From NCBI GenBank assembly GCA_030704615.1, contig CM060733.1:75244907-75308906 (forward strand): a DNA stretch of 64,000 nt, written 5' to 3'. The translations under genes and the position numbers were made by a program. Origin of the DNA: Takakia lepidozioides (Eukaryota > Streptophyta > Takakiopsida > Takakiales > Takakiaceae). The notes below the pieces were generated by a model. That model was given only the letters and a program-made list of their open reading frames with translations, was not told the origin of the DNA and ran no database searches. Positions 58,896 to 64,000 of the stretch are shown in pieces; within the stretch, counting starts at the first letter, position 1; every line of letters begins with the position of its first letter.

Positions 58896-59821
58896 ATGTC
58901 GACTACGAAAGATGACATCGTATCAAGTTCCTCTGTTGCACTTCGGGGGATCGAAGGTTACTTAGGTTCTTATGGTTCTGCAAATCTTTTTGAACAATTT
59001 AAACCACCTTTGGCAGCCGGAGGTGCCGGATGGGTAAATATGACAATTGTTTTTTATAGTATATGATGCGCTTGAAAGCACGGGTGGTAGATTTATATCC
59101 GAAATAATATTCAAAAACGGGTAACAAATGTTCGGGGGTCGACTACAATTGGCATTCGAAGGTCGATTTTCTGAACGGAATATCGTTAGCCCTACCAAAA
59201 AAAGGAAGCTGGATGATTTTGAATACATTTACAAAGTAAACACTAATGTACATTGATCGACTACTTTTGCCATTTGAATTGTCAATTTTGATAAACTCGT
59301 TTCGAACCATAGGAAACTGCATGATTTGGACAACATAAACAGAAATTTTAAGTTTTAACCAACAACATTTACCATCTTAAGACATAGATTCACGTACATT
59401 GGATTGCTCAAGTTCCGGTTGAAGGACCTCTTGATTCAGTGATTTCCAAATTCAATACCATCTTACCTGAAGGTGGTATTTTCATTAATGGTGCATAGAA
59501 AATTCTTAACGACCTTAGGCAGTTGGAGTTGGGATGTGTTAATATTAATAGTTCAATAACATAATGCACTATTAATAACTGTCCCTGCAACAAATGTGAT
59601 CAACCTATTTAAATTCAAAAGGAACATGTTTTATTGTTCAAGACAATCTCTAAATGGATTGTCTAGGGAGGATAATTCTAGTAAACAATTTCAAGTCGAG
59701 ATTCTTTGTATTTCAAAATCAATGAAACATGAAGAACGGTTCAGCTCATGCAAGTATACAACCCAAAAATAAAAAACAACAATGACCCAAGGGTCTCCAA
59801 TGACACAAGCACTACATTGAA
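58896..59821. other. Resumed D-family flank, no gene seen
   Basis: This AT-rich DNA continues the sequence left of E3. A delta-like inverted repeat (CACCTTTGGCAGCCGGAGGT) lies near 59,004. TTTTATT near 59,630 could serve as the minus-strand poly(A) signal for the next gene. Confidence 0.5.
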
Positions 59822-60517
59822 CTATGCACAGCTGCTGCTTGTTGCCACTACTGCGATACTGCTTTGTCCCCATGAACTAGCCTCAACCAAACGAATGAGA
59901 TCATTTTTCTGTAAAACCACAGCCGTGCACCCAAGCAGTGCAGCCGTATTTAGTTTCAGTGAAGCCACCCTGTGTTCTCTCGCAATGCCTCTTTCATCCG
60001 TTGCTCTCGTTCTCTCAAAATTAAATTCCCCGGAACTTCTTTTATGTTGTAGCATCTGTTCGAAATGAATGACCCGGTGCTCATGCTCTGCTGCAGCCCT
60101 CGACCTGCTCTGACCCTCCGTGTGCAAACGTCTGTTTTCAGCTCTAAAGTGCAGGATTAGGTCTTTTTGGTACGCAATGAAGTCCATCTCATGAGGACCG
60201 ACTTGAGCAGCACGGCTGTTCTCCTGCTCCCAAATTTCCTTGTCCAAGTCGTGCAGTTGGACGCATAGACCCTCAACGTCCACCACAAGATTCTCGTAAT
60301 CGTACAAGAGGTGGATCAACTCACCGTAAGCGCCGTCGTTTGTGTCACGTTCACAATAGCGCTCTACCTCTTTCAGGATTCTATCGAACCCCTCGCGGAT
60401 AGTTGCGGTCGTAGAAAGAATACAGCTTCTCAGAGTTGACACATTTTGTTTCAACTCTTCTACATAACTCCTGCCATCAACCTCATGAAGAGAGGATGGG
60501 GAGCTCCAAGAGCCCAT
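59822..60517 (-). CDS. Predicted coiled-coil protein, about 231 residues
   Basis: A single open frame runs from ATG 60,517 (MGSWSSPSSLHEVDG) to TAG 59,822 with no interruption. I do not recognise the family. Residues ~15-190 are rich in charged residues and regularly spaced hydrophobics (YVEELKQNVSTLRSC, LHDLDKEIWEQENSRAAQVG, HFRAENRRLH), as in a long helical coiled coil. The last ~45 residues are more hydrophobic (LKLNTAALLGCTAVVLQ). The frame also runs upstream through a very hydrophobic stretch to 60,745, but a TATATATA near 60,650 fits a promoter for the shorter form. Nearby delta-type motifs at 59.0 and 60.9-61.1 kb suggest it may belong to the D-family element. Confidence 0.5.
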   Translation of the reverse strand: MGSWSSPSSLHEVDGRSYVEELKQNVSTLRSCILSTTATIREGFDRILKEVERYCERDTNDGAYGELIHLLYDYENLVVDVEGLCVQLHDLDKEIWEQENSRAAQVGPHEMDFIAYQKDLILHFRAENRRLHTEGQSRSRAAAEHEHRVIHFEQMLQHKRSSGEFNFERTRATDERGIAREHRVASLKLNTAALLGCTAVVLQKNDLIRLVEASSWGQSSIAVVATSSSCA

Positions 60518-60647
60518 AGAGAAAAATAAACGGAAAAATACAAGAAGATGCCAGAAAGTATGGATCGAAAGTAAGAGAACAAGAGTGTGAAATAGCAAAG
60601 CAACAGAGGAGGCAAGTGAGTGTGAGATGAGAAGGATTGTCACAGGG

Positions 60648-60657
60648 ATATATATAC
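60648..60657 (-). promoter_or_regulatory. TATA-like sequence upstream of the coiled-coil gene
   Basis: The minus strand reads TATATATA about 130 bases before ATG 60,517, a reasonable distance for a core promoter with a ~100-base leader. The (TA)/(CA) repeat context makes it less specific. Confidence 0.35.
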
Positions 60658-60909
60658 ACACACAAAACCAAACTACCGTCCATAGCAAACATGCTAGGTT
60701 CGGTGGGCAGCCAGACCAAAAACAAATCTGTTCATTACTCCGCAATTATGGCAAACCTACCTAGAATCATCTACATTAATGGCCCACGATGTTGCCATGG
60801 CAGAAATTACAACGACATTAATATGATTTGAACTGACGAAGGTGCAATACATTTCATCGAATACCTGTGGTAAATCAGTGCCTTTATGCGTTGTGAACCA
60901 ACCCGGGGA

Positions 60910-61085
60910 ACCTACGTTTGACGGAGGTGGAAAGCACATCATCAATAAAAGATGGGGCACCTACGTTCGCCAAAGGTGGGTTCCTGATAAGTGAGATGAT
61001 GAAGTCTTCATCCACCTCATTTCCAATATTGTTGTACCACATTTTCCTAACACTACAATATGAAGCACCTTCGTTCGCCAAAGGT
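60910..61085. repeat. Delta-type inverted repeats
   Basis: Three copies lie here: CCTACGTTTGACGGAGGTGG near 60,910, CACCTACGTTCGCCAAAGGT near 60,959, and CACCTTCGTTCGCCAAAGGT near 61,067. They are the same general type as in the D-family intron, suggesting the D-family element reaches at least this far. Confidence 0.7.
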
Positions 61086-61254
61086 GTGGTGGAATTAAGA
61101 GAGAAAAGTCATAAAAGAGTGAGGGGGTAAAGGGAGAGATTATAGAGCAGTGGTTGCTGCTCCCCTCACATGAGTGAAGGACGTCAGGCGCAGGAAAACC
61201 CAGAAGGGCCTGTGACCTCAATTTTAATAGTTAGGTACAAATGATGTGTCAATC

Positions 61255-61850
61255 CAGGGGAGGGTCCTCTGAAGCTAAAAAATATCCAATCATTTTCAGT
61301 CAAGAATTTCACCATGAACCCTGCGAAATCCATGAGAGGTCCCTGCGAGTCATGTTTTAGATATAGATGGTGCGTCTTTTATTTCCAGTATGGGGTCCAC
61401 CGAAGCTCAGAAGTATCCAATCCTTTCCATTGCTATTTGAATGGCCGGGTTCGAGCCGATGTCCTCTTTAGACATAGCCAGAGTGTGGTCCTCTGAGGTG
61501 CAGAAAGTATCCAATCTTTTCCGCTGATATATGAGCACATGCAAAGTATTTCCAAGACCGTAATAGAAATTAGAATAACCAAGCTGCCACAAACCATATC
61601 TTCTTTCATCATCTAGGAGATTCAAACCCATTCCGGTGGGGGAAAATGGATGGTTTTGAAATGTTTTGATCTGGGACTCAAACTCTCTCCGAAGAGGGAG
61701 AGATGATGGTTTCGCAAATTTATTGTCTGGATTTTTGCTCAGGAAACTCAAACTTTCTTTGTTGAGGGCGAGTGGATGGTTTTGAGACTTTGTGATCTGT
61801 TTCTCTTTCTTTGATAAAGAAGTCACATCAAAATAATGTACATATGTACA
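61255..61850. repeat. Degenerate tandem repeats
   Basis: Units containing GGTCC(A/T)C(C/T)GAAGCT followed by AAGTATCCAATC(C/T)TTTCC recur near 61,264, 61,387 and 61,490. A second set with GATGGTTTTGA and ACTCAAACT(C/T)TCT recurs near 61,650 and 61,750. An open frame of 170 codons on the minus strand (61,407-61,919) runs through both sets and is probably not a gene. Confidence 0.5.
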
Positions 61851-61919
61851 GCCAATAAGGGGGTCGCTATTAGATTTCAGTTTAAAATGTGCAACCAGAG
61901 ATTTTGGGTTCTTCCACAC

Positions 61920-62454
61920 TCGGGACGAGTGTTCCCCATTGGTCGCCGTATATGTCGATCAATTTTTCAGATCATAATTTAGAATAGCATATTTTCTATA
62001 CATTAGTATACATTTTATGGAGTTTAGTACAAAATCATAGTAGGAATCTTAAAGAAAATGGAATACAACAATGGCGGAGCTGGAGTAGCTATCGGAGCAA
62101 GCCAGATGGGATGACAACTTCTTCCTCAAAGAAGACGTTAGAGGGTCGCTACAATAACATATTCCAGGAGGATATGAAGAGGTGCCTCGCTCGTACTATT
62201 TACCATTGAAATATGTTTGTAAGGAATGGCAGAATGCTTTATCAGTGGTCGATGACGAAGGCCGCAATGACGTCCTTGAGATCCGAAAACGGGTGAAAAT
62301 CAACGAAGAATAGTTATACATGCTAGCTGGGTCTGCACACAATGCCCAGCCTGCCATAGGTAAGCAATAGTGGCGGACGTTTGGTTCCGTTAGTACGCGG
62401 CACTGGCGATGTCTGCCGGACTGCCCCATGGATTACACTTTTGAGTCAGCAGTT
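61920..62454. other. No feature recognised
   Basis: I see no gene, RNA or repeat that I can support here. Confidence 0.5.
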
Positions 62455-62630
62455 TGTCGTGCGCATACATATCGCTACACAACTACATCGTTGTCCAAAA
62501 CCACATAACACATGTGCACACCACACACTAGTATACCACTAGTCCACCACAAGTCCAGCCACTAGGCTACAACTAGTCAGTCACTAGGCTGCCACTATGC
62601 TGCCCACTATGGCAGTCACTAGTCCACACA
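62455..62630. repeat. 176-bp direct repeat, copy 1 (TG...CA)
   Basis: It begins TGTCGTGCGCATACATATCG and ends CTAGTCCACACA. It is a close match to 62,962-63,137 in the same orientation, rich in CACTAG/CTAGTC motifs. It may be one end of a longer LTR or a short LTR itself. Confidence 0.8.
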
Positions 62631-62961
62631 ATAGATAAAGAAGAAGAATACAAGCTCAAGCTCATGCGAGCTCACAAAGCTGAAGCATAAACTCATGCAT
62701 ATATAACCTCATAAATCAAATACAAGTCAAGCCAAGTGCACCCCACGCCATGGGGAATCCACACTACGGCGCCATAGCTAGGCGCGGTGAGGCTCAACTC
62801 GAGAAAGATGAGCCTCCCGCGCTTGCCGTGAAGATAACCACTCCAGGGCCTAAATCTGCCTTGACCCCTGGATTGACACTTGGGCCAATCCCAAATGTCA
62901 ATATGTAAAAACTAGCTATTTCCTAGCTAGTTTCACACTAGTGGTAAAATAACTTGACAGC

Positions 62962-63137
62962 TGTCGTGCGCATACATATCGCTACACAACTACATCGTTG
63001 TCCAAAACCACACAACACATGTGCACACCACACACTAGTATACCACTAGTCCACCACTAGTCCAACCACTAGGCTACAACTAGTCATTCACTAGGCTGCC
63101 ACTATGCTGCCCACTATGGCAGTCACTAGTCCACACA
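62962..63137. repeat. 176-bp direct repeat, copy 2 (TG...CA)
   Basis: This is the same length and the same ends as copy 1, with a handful of substitutions. It is separated from copy 1 by 331 bases that I cannot assign. Confidence 0.8.
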
Positions 63138-63397
63138 ATCGCCCCCCTAGCTGGTGCTTAGGTCCCTCTAAGTCCAGGTAGCCACAAGATGTGACAGTGA
63201 CCATAGCCTCACTAAGTCCTCCACCACTATCCCTACTACACTCAAACTCGATAGATCAAGAGGCCGGGTGCAAGAGTTGCCCCATCGTTAGTCGCCGTCT
63301 TGCAACCTGTGAACTTGAGCTTGGGATCTCATGTATTGACTCCTATGAGCTTGGCCTCCCATGTCTTGTTAGCTGCCTCCAGTCATGTCCACTGCCA

Positions 63398-64000
63398 CTA
63401 TCCCAAACAGTGTGGACACAACCAATCTCCGTCAAGAACCTTCTCAAGAGGTGGTGTCAAGCATCCCATATGCCAACCCCTTGAGCATCGATCACACACC
63501 AGCATGGTGGCTGCCCCTTTGGCAGACCCACAAAGCATGCACCTCAAACCTGCAGGTACCACTGCCAAGTTTGGGTCAACTCTGCCATCGATATTGGGAA
63601 GGTGACATGGCGCACAATTATGCACATGGTCCTTCCAAGTTATGTCATCCCGACCCTCCAAGATCAGAACCCCTGAGGGCAACACCTCTCGAACCCTCAG
63701 AATAACACGCCCTGCAGTAACATCTAGAGTCGTAGGAGCAGTCTGCTGCAAATAAACATAGTCACCAGGGCTAAACCTCCGAACCCCAGGACGATATCCT
63801 CCACCACGTATAGTGGCATACCTCAACGTATCACGGTGCTGTGCAATGGCAAGGTTCTCAAAAGCCATGGGCATGACTTTCTTGAACAACTCTGCACGCT
63901 GGTTACATGCACGTACCCACACGTCCGGATCGTCAAGGTTAAGGACTTGAGCAGTGTCCCTATGAATGGTTGCAGGCAAATCCGGCTCTCGGCCAAAGAG
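63398..64000 (-). CDS. Ty3/gypsy polyprotein, C-terminal part with PHD finger (5' truncated by window)
   Basis: The frame is open to the window end (LFGREPDLPATIHRD at its start), so more of pol lies beyond 64,000. The first part matches the tail of a retroviral-type integrase: an LxGREP-like motif, then a helical stretch (ELFKKVMPMAFENLAIAQHR). Next comes a small beta-barrel segment (FSPGDYVYLQQTAP, RVILRVREVLPSGVLILEG) like the integrase C-terminal domain. The last ~50 residues form a PHD finger with all C4HC3 ligands (CMLC, CDRC, WHMGC, WLCPHC), ending at 63,398. PHD fingers usually read histone H3 tails, so it may steer integration, in the place where many gypsy elements carry a chromodomain. 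Confidence 0.82.
   Translation of the reverse strand, partial: LFGREPDLPATIHRDTAQVLNLDDPDVWVRACNQRAELFKKVMPMAFENLAIAQHRDTLRYATIRGGGYRPGVRRFSPGDYVYLQQTAPTTLDVTAGRVILRVREVLPSGVLILEGRDDITWKDHVHNCAPCHLPNIDGRVDPNLAVVPAGLRCMLCGSAKGAATMLVCDRCSRGWHMGCLTPPLEKVLDGDWLCPHCLG

Larger units (their letters stand above)
62455..63137 (-). mobile_element. Candidate 3' LTR of a Ty3/gypsy element
   Basis: Read on the minus strand, this follows the pol frame and a purine-rich tract AGCTAGGGGGGCGAT (about 63,138-63,152), then starts TGTGTGGACTAG and can end ...CA at 62,455 (683 bp). Because 176-bp direct repeats occupy both ends, the LTR could instead be only 62,962-63,137. No second LTR is in the window, so the boundary is unproven. 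Confidence 0.45.

Noticed and set aside
61440-61480. tRNA or SINE (GGGTTCGAGCC resembles a B box)
   Set aside because: No cloverleaf can be drawn and no convincing A box lies upstream; the stretch is part of a degenerate tandem repeat.
61407-61919. 170-codon minus-strand open frame
   Set aside because: It crosses two sets of tandem repeats and has no recognisable motif.

Overview
This window looks like nuclear DNA of a streptophyte alga or early land-plant lineage with a repeat-rich genome; Chara is my best guess, an inference and not a database match. The grounds are spliceosomal introns with GT...AG ends, AATAAA poly(A) signals, CACTA and Mutator-like (MULE) transposons, and a Ty3/gypsy pol ending in a PHD finger. 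I see no convincing ordinary host gene apart from a possible coiled-coil protein at 59.8-60.5 kb and an FCP1-like phosphatase fragment at 19.2-19.8 kb. Nearly everything else is nested mobile DNA.

The main content is a family of large MULE-like elements. Each complete copy carries two divergent genes: (i) a multi-exon protein with a ParB-like domain (WDGNHRL motif) followed by a class-beta amino-DNA-methyltransferase fold (region IV, then region I, LDLTCGTG), and (ii) a MULE-type transposase ending in a SWIM zinc finger. Between them lies an array of short perfect palindromes. E2 (20,542-36,231) and E3 (46,354-58,886) are bounded by matching ends (G-rich tip, CTATTTCATGAGC) and 9-bp target duplications. 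E1 (window start to 10,520) is the inverted duplicate of E3 and loses its far end at the window edge. A fourth, diverged ParB-methyltransferase gene ('D family') occurs twice, at 11.8-17.4 kb and 39.5-45.1 kb, in the DNA into which E1/E3 inserted.

Layout: 1-18,721 and 38,113-~56,458 are arms of one large inverted duplication, holding E1 or E3 plus the flanking D-family gene. The ~19.4-kb centre holds a CACTA-type element with an FCP1-like fragment; its transposase-like last exon is split by E2. E2 also carries a divergent pair of related unknown genes. From 58.9 to 61.1 kb the D-family flank resumes; 61.2-61.9 kb holds degenerate tandem repeats; 62.45-64.0 kb is the 3' end of a gypsy retroelement on the minus strand.

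The most unusual feature is the palindromes. Each element uses its own version of a 22-bp palindrome: E1/E3 have half-site GGAAATTCGGC and E2 has GGAAATGCGGC, the change being mirrored on both arms. The sites cluster between the divergent genes and near element ends, and they occur inside introns. One homologous intron carries the element's own repeat type in all three gene families. This suggests, but does not prove, self-recognition sites read by an element-encoded protein. All methyltransferase and transposase copies contain small frameshifts as assembled, so these are decaying copies or there are sequence errors.
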